Assembly: GCA_965661625.1 (NCBI GenBank)
Contig: CBFIEM010000006.1
Coordinates: forward strand, 1 to 64,000
DNA: 64,000 nt
Direction of reading: 5' to 3'
Origin: GCA-2705995 sp965661625
Lineage (GTDB): Bacteria; Bacteroidota; Bacteroidia; Flavobacteriales_G; Salibacteraceae
Below the pieces are notes generated by a model. It was not told where the DNA came from, did no database searches, and was given only the letters and a program-made list of their open reading frames with translations. The position numbers were made by a program, and so were the translations under genes. This document shows, piece by piece, positions 45,057-55,201 of this stretch. How positions within the stretch are numbered: the first letter of the stretch is position 1; each line of letters begins with the position of its first letter.

Positions 45057-47345
45057 TTAGTCCATTTTTCCTTTGTGCTTATTGTAGAGGAAAGAAGCTA
45101 GTAACAGCAGCGCGCCAAGAACCATAAATACGAACGTTTTGGCGAGCGTACCCATAGATTGGAGGTCAAAGAGCACCACTTTAAGCAGCGTAGCACCAAA
45201 AAGAACCAACGAACCGATTCTAAGGTGTTGCCAACTTTTGGCAATACCTATGCTCAATAATCCCGCAGCGTAAGCCCCCCATAAAATACTCATCCCCAGT
45301 TTGTAAGCTGCAGGATAGCCGGCAATATCGTACCAGTGAATGAGCTCGCTACTTAATACCCACACTACTGCTGCGTGAGCAAAAAGCCGGTAGGTTTTAC
45401 CGTATTTCCCAGAAGCTAGCTGCATGATTTCGATGCGTCCTATAACGAGGACAAGGGCAAAAAGGGCAATGAACACATACCGCAAGAAAACAAAACTGAT
45501 GGAAGGATTTGATACTGCATCAAGGTAGCTACTGCGCAATTCGCTGAGGTTGTACAGTCCAGAAATCAGTGAAACAAGTACTACGCCAACGGTAATAAAT
45601 GCATTGAAATAGCGCAACTCAACCTGCTTAAAACGCAGTTGATTCAAGCGCATTAGAGCAGCTATAAAAAGCAAGGTATAATTAACCTGCCACACCTTGG
45701 CCAGGTGAAGGTAGTCATGATTAAATTGGTTGTTCGCATAAGATCCTTCATAAAGTTGATCCCAATAATTGAACACCTCCAAGCGCATGCCGTTGTAAGC
45801 GGCGAAAATGCAAACCGCCGGAACACCGTAATGAATGAAGGGAACTAAAGTTGTCGGAGCTTTCCACGCTTTGAGCAAAGTTTGTTGGTGAAACCAAGCA
45901 ATGAACCCTGCGCCCAATGCCACCGCTAGCGATGTGATAAAGTGAATGTTTAAGAATGGTGTAAGGTAACTTTCTGGGTAGCTGAGGGAGTAGTTTCCAT
46001 ATGAATCGGACCAATCATCTAACAAGCTGAAAAAGGAGAGAAGTAAAAACCCGTAAGCGAGTCGTTCAAAAACAACCGTACTTTTTGAGCGCGAAACCCA
46101 AAACAAGAGAGAAGCTTGCCCAACCCAGAGTATCGTTACCCAACTACCATCGAGTTCTATTGGTATTGAAAGGCCCAAAAAGAGCACGGCTAACCCTGCA
46201 ATTACATCAACCAAAGCCTCATCGTGGTTTGCTTTACGCATTAGGGTAATGGCCACAATAACATGGATTGCGCTATTGAAAAGGCAAAACACACCCTGTA
46301 AATGCGGACTAAACTGTACATCGGAAAGCATGAGGTACCCAGCAGTAAAATAAAGTAGCGAATTAGCTAGTAAAAGCGCCAAATCGAATCCTGTGTACGG
46401 TTCACTTTTAGCAACTTTAAATACGAGGAAAACTGCATAGAGCAAGACGTAAAAAGCGGTGCTAAAAATAATTCCTGTTGTGAAATAATGAGTGGAATTG
46501 TAACCCGTAAAATACCACGAAAAAAAGATGAGCCACGTAAAACCGAATGTGGTAAAATAAAGGAGCTTCCAATATTGCTTAAAGGCAACTACAAGTATTC
46601 CGCAATTGATTATCAGAATATAGCTAAAAAGCACATTGGCATTGCCTGATCCATCGCTTAACAGAAAGGGAATGGCATACGCCCCAACCATTCCAACATG
46701 AGCAATGATTTGCTTGCGATATTGCAATGCCGCCCATACGGTAAACGCGGTAAAAACTACCATGAGCGCAAAAGCAGCTAATTGTGGTATTAACTTAAAA
46801 AGGCTGTGAGCCGCATAGGTTACAAGGTACATGATAGCTGCAGATCCACTCAACATTACAGCGCTCATCGCCCTAAATTTATGGCGCATCCAGTAGGCGA
46901 TTCCCATCAGGATTAAACCAACGCCATACCCCATTACAATGCGCATTCCCGGCCCAATTAATTCGTGCTCAACCGCGTAATTTGCGCCAATAGCAACACC
47001 TATAATCAGCACAATAATTCCCACCTTGTTAATCAGGTTTTCTCCAATAAAGGCTTCCAAACCACGTGATTTGTACCTGGTATTGTATCCTTGATTCGCC
47101 GAACTGTTAAAGGATGGCGGTTTGTTTATGATTTCTTGAAGGGGGGGACTTGATTGAACTTGCTTAGGAGTGTCGTCAGGAGTCAAATCCGCTTTGGCGC
47201 TGGAAGTTGCTGAGTCTTCAGGGTTACGCTGCAGTGTTATAAGCTCTGCTTGCAACGCGCGAAGCTTTTGGGTAAGGGTGGCATGCTCGTTTTGCAAAGA
47301 ATTTACTTGTGCCTGAAGCGCTCTCAATTTTTGATCTAAACTCAT
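45057..47345 (-). CDS. DUF2339 polytopic membrane protein
   Basis: A 762-residue protein. An N-terminal coiled coil (LRALQAQVNSLQNEHATLTQ) leads through a low-complexity linker to GLEAFIGENLINKVGIIVLIIGVAIGANYAVEH (quoted by its core FIGENLINKVGIIVLIIGVA), the diagnostic start of DUF2339, and then about 20 membrane helices to the C-terminus (LASFLYNKHKGKMD). The family is widespread and of unknown function. It lies 39 bases upstream of the LuxR-type regulator on the same strand. Confidence 0.85.
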   Translation of the reverse strand: MSLDQKLRALQAQVNSLQNEHATLTQKLRALQAELITLQRNPEDSATSSAKADLTPDDTPKQVQSSPPLQEIINKPPSFNSSANQGYNTRYKSRGLEAFIGENLINKVGIIVLIIGVAIGANYAVEHELIGPGMRIVMGYGVGLILMGIAYWMRHKFRAMSAVMLSGSAAIMYLVTYAAHSLFKLIPQLAAFALMVVFTAFTVWAALQYRKQIIAHVGMVGAYAIPFLLSDGSGNANVLFSYILIINCGILVVAFKQYWKLLYFTTFGFTWLIFFSWYFTGYNSTHYFTTGIIFSTAFYVLLYAVFLVFKVAKSEPYTGFDLALLLANSLLYFTAGYLMLSDVQFSPHLQGVFCLFNSAIHVIVAITLMRKANHDEALVDVIAGLAVLFLGLSIPIELDGSWVTILWVGQASLLFWVSRSKSTVVFERLAYGFLLLSFFSLLDDWSDSYGNYSLSYPESYLTPFLNIHFITSLAVALGAGFIAWFHQQTLLKAWKAPTTLVPFIHYGVPAVCIFAAYNGMRLEVFNYWDQLYEGSYANNQFNHDYLHLAKVWQVNYTLLFIAALMRLNQLRFKQVELRYFNAFITVGVVLVSLISGLYNLSELRSSYLDAVSNPSISFVFLRYVFIALFALVLVIGRIEIMQLASGKYGKTYRLFAHAAVVWVLSSELIHWYDIAGYPAAYKLGMSILWGAYAAGLLSIGIAKSWQHLRIGSLVLFGATLLKVVLFDLQSMGTLAKTFVFMVLGALLLLASFLYNKHKGKMD

Positions 47346-47527
47346 ATTTCAGCAACTTGATAGGCCAAGTTACATTTTTGAAAGGAATGAAGGTGATGCG
47401 TGCCCTGTAAGCTGCAGCAAGGAAGTTTTTAATCATTCATATTAACTGTTTAGAAAAGTTGTTACTACCAATCAAACACAGGGTTAAATGCTGTTTCTTT
47501 GACATGTTATTCGCTAAGTTCGCCGCG

Positions 47528-49882
47528 ATGAAATGGTTCCTCATTAGTTTGTTTATTCCAATCTTGCTTGTTGGAAATGCCCAGCACCAAAGTAATGTGG
47601 AAAAATACGTGTTCGCGATTGACCTGCAAAAAGTAGGCGCTCGTCCCTCAAAATTCAACCTTTTCTTGGTTGATGAGGATAGCAATCCATACCCTGAGAG
47701 TTCTCAAAACCAACACCGTTCTGAAAGCCAGTTTAAAACCTTTCAACGTGTTGAAAAAGTTACCCGTCCAACACGTTTGATTGCAACTGAAACCCCCTTT
47801 CCACTCCATAAGTACTATACCGTAGCAATAGCCTTACCCGATCCGCCTTACCCCGTATATCAAGCAATGTTAGTTGTATACCGATCAGGCGGAAATGATA
47901 CTACTCTGGCGCGTTTTGAAATTGAGCGTGCCGTTCCTCTATCCCAATTTAAGCATCAGGTACTAATGGAGGAAGGAATGATTAAGCAAAAAGATGGGGG
48001 GCTATTTGAACCGCTTGTTTTAGTTCGAGGAAAGGATCAATCCTGGGATAGACCTGATACCATACAGCGGTTAATCACTACCCATAATTGGAAACAATGT
48101 GGTGCCGACTCGTTTCAACTGAGCTCGTTTATTATTCGTGAATATCAATCGCTTGATACCTTGCAAAACTTGGCGGGTTTTTTCCGACGAAAAGTACAAG
48201 CTAATGATACCAATAAGGTGTTAAAATTTCTAAATTGGCCACCTATTTTAAACCGATTTAAAGGCATAGCGATTGTTCAAAAAACTGAAGCTGGACCTGG
48301 AGGTTTTAACGAACAGTTTGCCGATTTTTATCGGTGGGAAGATGAGCTACAACAGTTCAAAAAAGTAGACGCCTGGTCATCCGTACCCAATGTGTACTGG
48401 CATGTTGGCAACGAACGTGTTCAGTATAAAACGCGCATTGAAGAACAAGGAGCGTTGGTTACACGAACGTATTACTGGGATATAGAAAGGTGGAAGTTGG
48501 CAAACTCGCGCCGCTCGCCGTTAAAGCAAGAGACCACTGCTCGTTGTGTTTTTTCAGACACACCAAGGGATGTTACAATTCCACTTCAATATATAGACTG
48601 GGAAGGCCCCAATTATGTGCGAGCAAGCCATGCTATTTCCATCACCAATCGGTGTCATGTGGTGCAGCAGGCTAGCCAAAATTTGTCAAATGGGAATGTT
48701 CATTTTCCAGCGAGTATCAAACCGGGAGAAACAATTGCGGTTACATTGAACGACTCTGTTCCCATTCACGCTCAAACGCTGTTGGTTCACGAATGGAAGT
48801 TTTCTTTACCCTACCCTGAAACACATCATGATCAGTTTTATGTAGCAATTCCATTTGTACACCGAGGTCTTGCACTTCCTGGATCTTCTAATGGCATAAC
48901 ACGGTTTGAGCGAATAGAATCCCTTACCGGGTTAAAAGACCACTTAGAAGTGAATCATTTAGGTCAGTTGATGGCTTATGGAAAGCAACAAGTGGGTCGA
49001 AATAAACGGGTAGGGGTTTGGAAATTTTGGAAAGACAACCAAAGTCGCCCAACCGAAGTGCGTTATTCAAAACACATGCTTGCTTCATTTTTAAACCTTG
49101 ATCGCTCGAAACCATTTACTATTGAAACCTGCGAACAAAACACGTGGACGACACTTGATCTTCCCTTTTTTGGCAATCAGCTTCGTCTTGATGTGTTTGA
49201 AGAGACCTCTGGATTTAGGGTGAGTCAAGGAGAATCACAGGTTTATGTGGATGTAGATTTTAATCAGCTTAAACCTTCCACTTACACGGCGTATTACTTA
49301 CTACACCCTGATGATGAAGTGGTTCGCAGTGGGAGTATTGATGCTCCAATAAAATGGGACTCTTCATTCATTCTTCATTGGTCGCCAGAATTTCACAAGC
49401 AGCTTCCGCATACCATCAATAAGTACGACTCTGCACTTGCTGCCCTTAATCGGGCTTATCCTGAATTACAATTTTCATTGGTGGAAACCACACTGCATGC
49501 TGAGGCAAAAAATAAGGCTGCTGAAATTACGCCAATCCTGGCTACACTTTTGCAAGCTGAAAAAGCGTTAAAGGCAATGAGTCAATGGGTAAAAGTTGGT
49601 ATACAAGAATTCACCTATTTTGATGATCAGGTTTCTGTTACGTTAGCTGCAGGAATTAAGCTAGCAGAAGTGGATGAAATTGCAGAGCAGTTTCACTTGA
49701 AACGCACGGGCAGGACTTATGGGGAGATGTATGTTTTTAAGTATACAAAGGATCATTATAACCGTGAGATGGTGGCAGACTTTAATGGATTTTGTAACCT
49801 AGGTTTAATTGAACAGGGATGGCTGCATTACCGTGTTGAATATGATCATGACAAAAAGGTTGAACACAATGAATGGCGGTGA
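47528..49882 (+). CDS. Large secreted protein of unknown function
   Basis: A 784-residue protein with a signal peptide (MKWFLISLFIPILLVGNA-Q). The body alternates strand-rich and helical parts: LVDEDSNPYPESSQNQHR, VGRNKRVGVWKFWKDNQSR (a MORN-like 'R-GVWKFW' strand), YTAYYLLHPDDEVVRSG, and a final domain with helix pairs (NKAAEITPILATLLQAEKAL; VDEIAEQFHLKRTGR). No domain or sorting signal is recognised. It is a lone plus-strand gene between minus-strand blocks. The first ATG in the open frame is 69 bases upstream, before the signal peptide. Confidence 0.6.
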   Translation: MKWFLISLFIPILLVGNAQHQSNVEKYVFAIDLQKVGARPSKFNLFLVDEDSNPYPESSQNQHRSESQFKTFQRVEKVTRPTRLIATETPFPLHKYYTVAIALPDPPYPVYQAMLVVYRSGGNDTTLARFEIERAVPLSQFKHQVLMEEGMIKQKDGGLFEPLVLVRGKDQSWDRPDTIQRLITTHNWKQCGADSFQLSSFIIREYQSLDTLQNLAGFFRRKVQANDTNKVLKFLNWPPILNRFKGIAIVQKTEAGPGGFNEQFADFYRWEDELQQFKKVDAWSSVPNVYWHVGNERVQYKTRIEEQGALVTRTYYWDIERWKLANSRRSPLKQETTARCVFSDTPRDVTIPLQYIDWEGPNYVRASHAISITNRCHVVQQASQNLSNGNVHFPASIKPGETIAVTLNDSVPIHAQTLLVHEWKFSLPYPETHHDQFYVAIPFVHRGLALPGSSNGITRFERIESLTGLKDHLEVNHLGQLMAYGKQQVGRNKRVGVWKFWKDNQSRPTEVRYSKHMLASFLNLDRSKPFTIETCEQNTWTTLDLPFFGNQLRLDVFEETSGFRVSQGESQVYVDVDFNQLKPSTYTAYYLLHPDDEVVRSGSIDAPIKWDSSFILHWSPEFHKQLPHTINKYDSALAALNRAYPELQFSLVETTLHAEAKNKAAEITPILATLLQAEKALKAMSQWVKVGIQEFTYFDDQVSVTLAAGIKLAEVDEIAEQFHLKRTGRTYGEMYVFKYTKDHYNREMVADFNGFCNLGLIEQGWLHYRVEYDHDKKVEHNEWR

Positions 49883-50337
49883 CTAGGATATCAGTTATCA
49901 AACAAGCAACTCTCGAACAGCTCATATCGAGCTCCATTGTCCAAAATCATGCAAGCTGAAAGTAACAGTGCCAAAAGCAACCCCGTTGAAGCTTATCGTC
50001 TATGCACATCACCCCTAAGCGCTGGTTCTGGAAAAGCGTTGGCCCCGCTGAACGCCGGGCCAGGGTAAAGGCAGAGAATGGCGGTTGCGTGAAATGGACA
50101 ACGGCAGTACGCTGTTAGGCGTTAGCCTCCAACGCGTTGATCCATTTAGCAGCAAGCCAGTGCGGGATGAAGGATCGTTCAGCGAAAGACTTTTTTGTTT
50201 CGTTTTTTGGTCTTTCAAAAAATGAAAAGGGTTAAAAAGCAACGAAAAGCTAAACATCTCCCTTAAAAAACACGAATCCATTCAACAGCGAACACCGCGA
50301 AAAAAACTATTCTTTCCTAAACGTTAAACCAAAACTC
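49883..50337. other. Non-coding stretch
   Basis: About 455 bases without a supported gene. A 22-codon piece at 50167-50235 (MKDRSAKDFFVSFFGLSKN) is the only protein-like segment; it looks like a recurring non-coding tail rather than a gene. Confidence 0.4.
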
Positions 50338-50673
50338 CTACCTCAAAACAGTTACTTGTCCAATGTACTTGCGCGCATCGTAGCCTTGTTTTTCTACCCA
50401 GATTTTGTAGTTGTACACTCCGGACTGAACGGGTTTTCCTTCAAAGGTTCCATCCCAAGCAATGCTCGGATTATCGGAAGCAAAGAGCTCATTTCCCCAC
50501 CTGTCAAATATGCTGAGGTGATATTTATCAAACCCATCTCCTTTGGGGAAGAACACATCGTTTATACCGTCAGCATTGGGTGAGAAGGCATTGGGTTTGA
50601 AAAAAGTAATGCCACAGTCGTCTACTAAAATCACATCCTCGCCACTGCACCCTAACTCATCGGTAAAGGACAA
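50338..50673 (-). pseudogene. Remnant of a T9SS type B cargo gene (C-terminal domain only)
   Basis: The frame of about 110 residues starts inside an Ig/PKD-like unit (SFTDELGCSGEDVILVDDC) and contains a complete CHU_C/type B sorting domain: KPNAFSPNADGINDVFFPKG, LSIFDRWGNELFASDN, WDGTFEGKPVQSGVYNYKIW and IGQVTVLR. A stop lies directly upstream in frame and there is no signal peptide, so it cannot be exported as it stands. It is the 3' end of a formerly much larger surface protein gene whose 5' part has been deleted. Confidence 0.7.
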
Positions 50674-50836
50674 TCAGAAATTGATTGGCAAAATAATCAT
50701 GGTGTGAAACGAATTACTATAAAAAGCTAAATAGCCAATCTACGAAGAGCGTAGATACAGAAGAGTTGGTTTTCATAACGTATTCGGTTTGAGTTTCGGT
50801 CGTAAAGACGCAAAAGTCCACTCAAAAGTTACAGCA

Positions 50837-52528
50837 TTATAGAAGTTGTTCGATGAGCGCTTTAGTTTCCGCCACAAAAGCTGTGTAATATTCACCAGTT
50901 CCAGGACCGTAAAACCCTGAATGAATTCGCACCACTTGCCCTTCTCGATTAATAAAAAGCAAGGTAGGGAAGGAATTTATTCCTGAAAGCATGGGGAACG
51001 CTTCCGAGGCCCTTTGCTTATTTGCTTTTCCACCATAGGCAACGGGATAAGGAATGCGCATATCCGCGATTGCTTTTTCAACTGCGTCACGCGCTTCTTC
51101 AAGGTTGTTCCCGCGCTCAAATGCAACACCTACAACTTCAAGTCCTTCTTCATGGTAAGTTTCGTAGAGCGTTGTGAGCAATCGGCTTTCGTCCATGCAA
51201 TTTGGGCACCATGATCCCATGATACTAACGAGGGTTACTTTACCCGTAAATCGCTGACTGGGAAACGTAAGTGTATCCCCATAAAAACTTGGAAATGAAA
51301 ACTGAAACGGCTCGCCAGTAGGGTTGAGTGTGGTGATACTGTTTGGATTCGTTAATTTAAAATTGGGATTTAGAACACCCTCCCAATGTGCTTCATAATG
51401 AATACCTGATAAGAACCTGCCCTCACTGAGTTTGTTATCGTTTTGGGTGCCGGTGAACAGGTATGCATGTGAGCCATCAAATGTACTCAGGGTCCATTGT
51501 GCTCCATGCTCTGTGGGCTTAATCCTTCCCCATAGGTGTCGGTAATCCCCCGTCTCTGTTAAAAAACTTCCGGTGATGGTTTTTCCACTTTGGTTAAACA
51601 GACCAACAGCTTTCCACGTTCGCTCATCGTTAAAAGTGATTTCCCATTTTGATGATGTTGCCGGTGTTTGATGAAGAATAGCCTTCCAGTTTAATGTACG
51701 TTGTCGGCTGCCTGAAAAAGGAACTACGTAGCTTGTTCCTCGCGCTAAATTATGCCATGTGCCTTGCAGGGAATCGCCTAGTAGTTTGAAGCGCAGTTCC
51801 GATTGAAACACGGGGAAAGCAGCTGTAACTGAATCGTTATTTACGGTAGTTTGTAACGGAATGATTTCACCGCCATTAACTACTGAATACAGCCCCGGTT
51901 GGTCCGAATCCATGACCAATCGAAAAGGCAATTTGTCTTGTTTCAAGTCTAGTTCACATTCAAAACTACCCAGTTCGCCCCCCCAAAATCCAACAACGGA
52001 TACGGCTGCTTCAAACATTCCACTCACCTCTTGGTAAGTATCAATGCGGTAGCCTTGGTCTTTAACAAACCACACGTGTTGATGTGTAGTGTGAAAAGGG
52101 TTTTCAATGGAGCGTTCAACGTATGCTGCCTGCCAACTTCCGCCGTGCATGAGGTAGCGCACTTCGGTAATCTCTGCATCAGCTGCCAGGGGTGTTAAAT
52201 GTATCAGTTGCTCGTTACTCAACGGATAATTAATGGTATCGGCTTGATAGAGCTCCATGTTACGCACGGAGTTAATATCGAGCTCCCGAAATAAGCGTAG
52301 CTCATCTTTCCAATTGATTGTTACACGTCGCTCTACAGTGGATGAGTCGGTAGTAACGCGCTTCCAAACTTCGGGACTTTGAGCACTTAAAGACTGATGG
52401 AGAGTGTGAAAATTGGGTAGCGCATCGCTATAAGGTTTCCAAACTTTTTTCTCGCTTAACTGGCAGCTAGCCAGCAGCAGGATGCAGCAAAAAAGTGCAC
52501 TAGAAGTTATGTAGTTGAGTAGCTTCAC
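50837..52528 (-). CDS. TlpA-like thioredoxin-fold lipoprotein
   Basis: A 563-residue envelope protein. The N-terminus is a lipoprotein signal (FCCILLLASC-QLSEKK). About 380 residues of strand-rich sequence, including a SELRFKLLGDSLQGTW-type AhpC/TSA-associated region, precede a C-terminal thioredoxin-like domain: GKVTLVSIMGSWCPNCMDES with the redox pair WCPNC, and SFPTLLFINREGQVV with the cis-Pro. It likely reduces disulfides of exported proteins in the periplasm. Followed by the Bax inhibitor-1 gene upstream with a 5-base gap. Confidence 0.85.
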   Translation of the reverse strand: MKLLNYITSSALFCCILLLASCQLSEKKVWKPYSDALPNFHTLHQSLSAQSPEVWKRVTTDSSTVERRVTINWKDELRLFRELDINSVRNMELYQADTINYPLSNEQLIHLTPLAADAEITEVRYLMHGGSWQAAYVERSIENPFHTTHQHVWFVKDQGYRIDTYQEVSGMFEAAVSVVGFWGGELGSFECELDLKQDKLPFRLVMDSDQPGLYSVVNGGEIIPLQTTVNNDSVTAAFPVFQSELRFKLLGDSLQGTWHNLARGTSYVVPFSGSRQRTLNWKAILHQTPATSSKWEITFNDERTWKAVGLFNQSGKTITGSFLTETGDYRHLWGRIKPTEHGAQWTLSTFDGSHAYLFTGTQNDNKLSEGRFLSGIHYEAHWEGVLNPNFKLTNPNSITTLNPTGEPFQFSFPSFYGDTLTFPSQRFTGKVTLVSIMGSWCPNCMDESRLLTTLYETYHEEGLEVVGVAFERGNNLEEARDAVEKAIADMRIPYPVAYGGKANKQRASEAFPMLSGINSFPTLLFINREGQVVRIHSGFYGPGTGEYYTAFVAETKALIEQLL

Positions 52529-52533
52529 CTTAT

Positions 52534-53259
52534 TTAATCACGACCAGAGAGCATTGCAAGTAAACGAAGAAGCTCAATATATAGCCAAATAAGTGTAACC
52601 ATGAGGCCAAATGCACTGTACCACTCAATGTATTTTGGCGCTCCTTGTGCGGCTGCTTTTTCAATAAAATCAAAATCGAGCACTAAGTTAAGCGCGGCTA
52701 CACCAACAATAAGTAAGCTTATTCCAATGGTCATCATACTCGCACCTTCAATGGTGAAAAAGGCCATTCCAAAAAAGCTCATAACGAAGTTGATCATGTA
52801 CATAAGGAAAATACCTCCGGTAGCGGCCATCACTCCCATTCGGAATTTTTCAGTAACCTTAATGATTCCGGTTTTGTACAGGAACAACATGGCGAACAAT
52901 ACACCAATGGTAAGGGTAACTGCTTGGAAGATGATACCACTGTAGACACTGGCAAACATCTGAGAGATGACTCCTAAAAACATGCCTTCAAAAATTGCAT
53001 AAATGGGCGCAGAGATGGGTGAAGAAGTAGGCTTAAAAATGGTTACTAGTGCAGTTATTAATCCACCAATTGAACCTACAATAAGGTAGCCATTACTCGG
53101 ATTGAAATAGGTGTAAATGGCACTGATGAGTACCAAGGCAGTCATGATTATGGTTTTGTTTACGGCACCTGAAACGGTCATTATTTCGGATGTGCTTCCG
53201 TAAAGACTCTCAAGTCGGTCGGCTTTCAGTGCCGGATTGGATGATTTATTTAATCGCAT
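52534..53259 (-). CDS. Bax inhibitor-1/YccA family membrane protein
   Basis: A 241-residue protein with seven membrane helices (VNKTIIMTALVLISAIYTYF to LMVTLIWLYIELLRLLAML). The central signature of the family is seen in MFLGVISQMFASVYSGIIFQAVTLT and the final helix ends in LLRLLAMLSGRD. Such proteins act as calcium-leak or quality-control partners in membranes; the exact role here is unknown. It is probably co-transcribed with the TlpA-like gene and follows dut by 12 bases. Confidence 0.88.
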   Translation of the reverse strand: MRLNKSSNPALKADRLESLYGSTSEIMTVSGAVNKTIIMTALVLISAIYTYFNPSNGYLIVGSIGGLITALVTIFKPTSSPISAPIYAIFEGMFLGVISQMFASVYSGIIFQAVTLTIGVLFAMLFLYKTGIIKVTEKFRMGVMAATGGIFLMYMINFVMSFFGMAFFTIEGASMMTIGISLLIVGVAALNLVLDFDFIEKAAAQGAPKYIEWYSAFGLMVTLIWLYIELLRLLAMLSGRD

Positions 53260-53271
53260 GATAATTTGTTT

Positions 53272-53706
53272 TTAATGTTTTCCAGTAGAGCCAAATCCTC
53301 CAGCTCCACGTGTTGTGTCTGTTAGTTTTTCAACTGGTTTCCAGGTAATGGTTTCATGTTTTGCAATTACCAACTGAGCAATGCGTTCACCGGGTTCAAG
53401 GGTTACCGCCTCGTTGGATAAATTTACCAAGATAACACCAATTTCACCACGATAATCGGCGTCAATTGTTCCGGGGGCATTGAGCACGCTCAAGCCTTTT
53501 TTAGCTGCAAGACCCGAACGTGGACGAACTTGAGCTTCGTACCCATGTGGAAGCTCCATAAAGAGTCCGGTTTTAACTATTGCCCGATCAAGGGGTGAAA
53601 GGGTTATCGGCTCCTCAAGTACAGCGCGCAAATCAAGTCCAGCAGCTCCTGCCGTAGCATACTCTGGTAACTCAAATGGACTTTTATTTACTACTGGTAT
53701 ATTCAT
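53272..53706 (-). CDS. dut: Deoxyuridine 5'-triphosphate nucleotidohydrolase
   Basis: A 144-residue trimeric dUTPase that hydrolyses dUTP to dUMP and pyrophosphate, keeping uracil out of DNA. All five motifs are visible: AGLDLRA (1), RPRSGLA (2), GTIDADYRGEI (3), GERIAQLVI (4) and RGAGGFGSTG (5). Length is normal. The start at 53706 overlaps the flippase stop by 4 bases (ATGA); upstream in-frame codons lie inside the flippase and are not needed. Confidence 0.96.
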   Translation of the reverse strand: MNIPVVNKSPFELPEYATAGAAGLDLRAVLEEPITLSPLDRAIVKTGLFMELPHGYEAQVRPRSGLAAKKGLSVLNAPGTIDADYRGEIGVILVNLSNEAVTLEPGERIAQLVIAKHETITWKPVEKLTDTTRGAGGFGSTGKH

Positions 53707-55193
53707 CGTTTTAACCATTTTAAAAATGCTGCTGATTCGCGTTTCCAAACTACAACTACAAACACAAAGAGCAGTAAGCTATTTACAAGAATTGACTTTC
53801 CTGTTTCCTCCCACTCAAATATCCTGCTAATTGATGCAAGTATGACAGATAGTCCGATGTAACCCAATGCGGGTCTTATGCGGTAAGGAATTCGAAAATG
53901 TTTTTGACCGAGGAGGTAGCTAATTACTGCCATGGTTGCATAAGTTGCCAAGGTGGTGTAAGCGGCTCCCGTGTATCCCAAGCTCGGAATTAATAAAACA
54001 TTTAATCCCAAGGTAATGGCAGCTCCAATGAGTGCCATATAAGCTCCAAATTGCGTTTTATTGCTCATTTTGTACCACACGGAAAAGTTGTAATACAGTC
54101 CTAAGCAGATGTTTGCCAGCAGTAATATGGGAACAATATGAAGTCCTTCCCAATACGCTTCCGTTCGAATAAAACGCTTGAAAAGATCGAGGTAACACAC
54201 TACAACAACAAAGATGAGTGAAACCACAATTACGAAATAGTGAAATACCGTTGCGTATACCTGCCTACCATCAGATTCTGTTGCTTTGGCAAAAAAGAAG
54301 GGTTCTGCAGCATAGCGGAATGCTTGAATAAACAAGGTGATTATAATAGAGAGCTTGTAACACGCACTGTATACTCCCACTTGGGCAAGGGCTGCCTGTG
54401 TTCCAATATCTGCTTCAAGCAGCAAGCGAATTAATCGGCGATCAACAGTTTCGTTAATGATTCCCGCAAATCCGGCCAACATGAGTGGTGATCCATACTT
54501 GAGCAAAGCTCTGGCAATGGTTTTATCAATGGTAATGCTGAAGTGCCCGTAAGTGGGCAAGAGCATAATGAATTTCACAGCAGACGCTATAGCGTTCGCT
54601 AAAAACACATATTCTACGCCGCGTTCGGGATCAAAAAGTGTATGGGCCCAGCTGGGAAGGGAGTTGTTTTCAAATGCGGCATAACAATACCCTATGAAAA
54701 ATACATTGAGGCCAATATTTGTAGCGATGCTCGCAAAGTTCACAACCGCAAAACGTATGGGTCGATTTGTTTTGCGCAACCATGCCATTGGGATTGCAGA
54801 CCAAGCGTCAAACACCAGCGCAAGTGCCATCCACTTAATAAATTCAGGGTTGTCAGGATAGCGCAACCACGTTGCAGTTTCTTGACTAAAAATCAGGGTA
54901 ACAGCCAAGAAGATGGCACCGGAGAAGAACACCATGCTCAAGGCAGTTTTGAGCACTTTCTCTGGACTGTAAGTATCCATGTTGGCATACCTGAAGTATG
55001 CCGTTTCTAGCCCCCAAGTGAGCATTACAGCAACAAAAGCTACAATGGCGTAAACATCACTTACAATTCCATATTCTGAAGTGATGAATTGACCCGTATG
55101 CAGGGGTACAAGCAAGTAATTGAGAAACCTTCCCAAGATACTCGGCAAACCGTAAATGGCGGTCTGACCTGCTAGCTTTTTAATTGCCGACAT
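53703..55193 (-). CDS. Polysaccharide flippase of the MVF/Wzx superfamily
   Basis: A 496-residue protein with about 14 membrane helices. The N-terminus (KKLAGQTAIYGLPSILGRFL) and the YFRYANMDTYSPEKVL loop are typical of Wzx-like lipid-linked oligosaccharide flippases; YGSPLMLAGFAGIINETVDR is the conserved mid-protein segment. It would move undecaprenyl-linked O-antigen or exopolysaccharide repeat units across the inner membrane. No glycosyltransferases are nearby. dut overlaps its stop by 4 bases. Confidence 0.85.
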   Translation of the reverse strand: MSAIKKLAGQTAIYGLPSILGRFLNYLLVPLHTGQFITSEYGIVSDVYAIVAFVAVMLTWGLETAYFRYANMDTYSPEKVLKTALSMVFFSGAIFLAVTLIFSQETATWLRYPDNPEFIKWMALALVFDAWSAIPMAWLRKTNRPIRFAVVNFASIATNIGLNVFFIGYCYAAFENNSLPSWAHTLFDPERGVEYVFLANAIASAVKFIMLLPTYGHFSITIDKTIARALLKYGSPLMLAGFAGIINETVDRRLIRLLLEADIGTQAALAQVGVYSACYKLSIIITLFIQAFRYAAEPFFFAKATESDGRQVYATVFHYFVIVVSLIFVVVVCYLDLFKRFIRTEAYWEGLHIVPILLLANICLGLYYNFSVWYKMSNKTQFGAYMALIGAAITLGLNVLLIPSLGYTGAAYTTLATYATMAVISYLLGQKHFRIPYRIRPALGYIGLSVILASISRIFEWEETGKSILVNSLLLFVFVVVVWKRESAAFLKWLKR

Positions 55194-55201
55194 GTTGCGG
55201 G

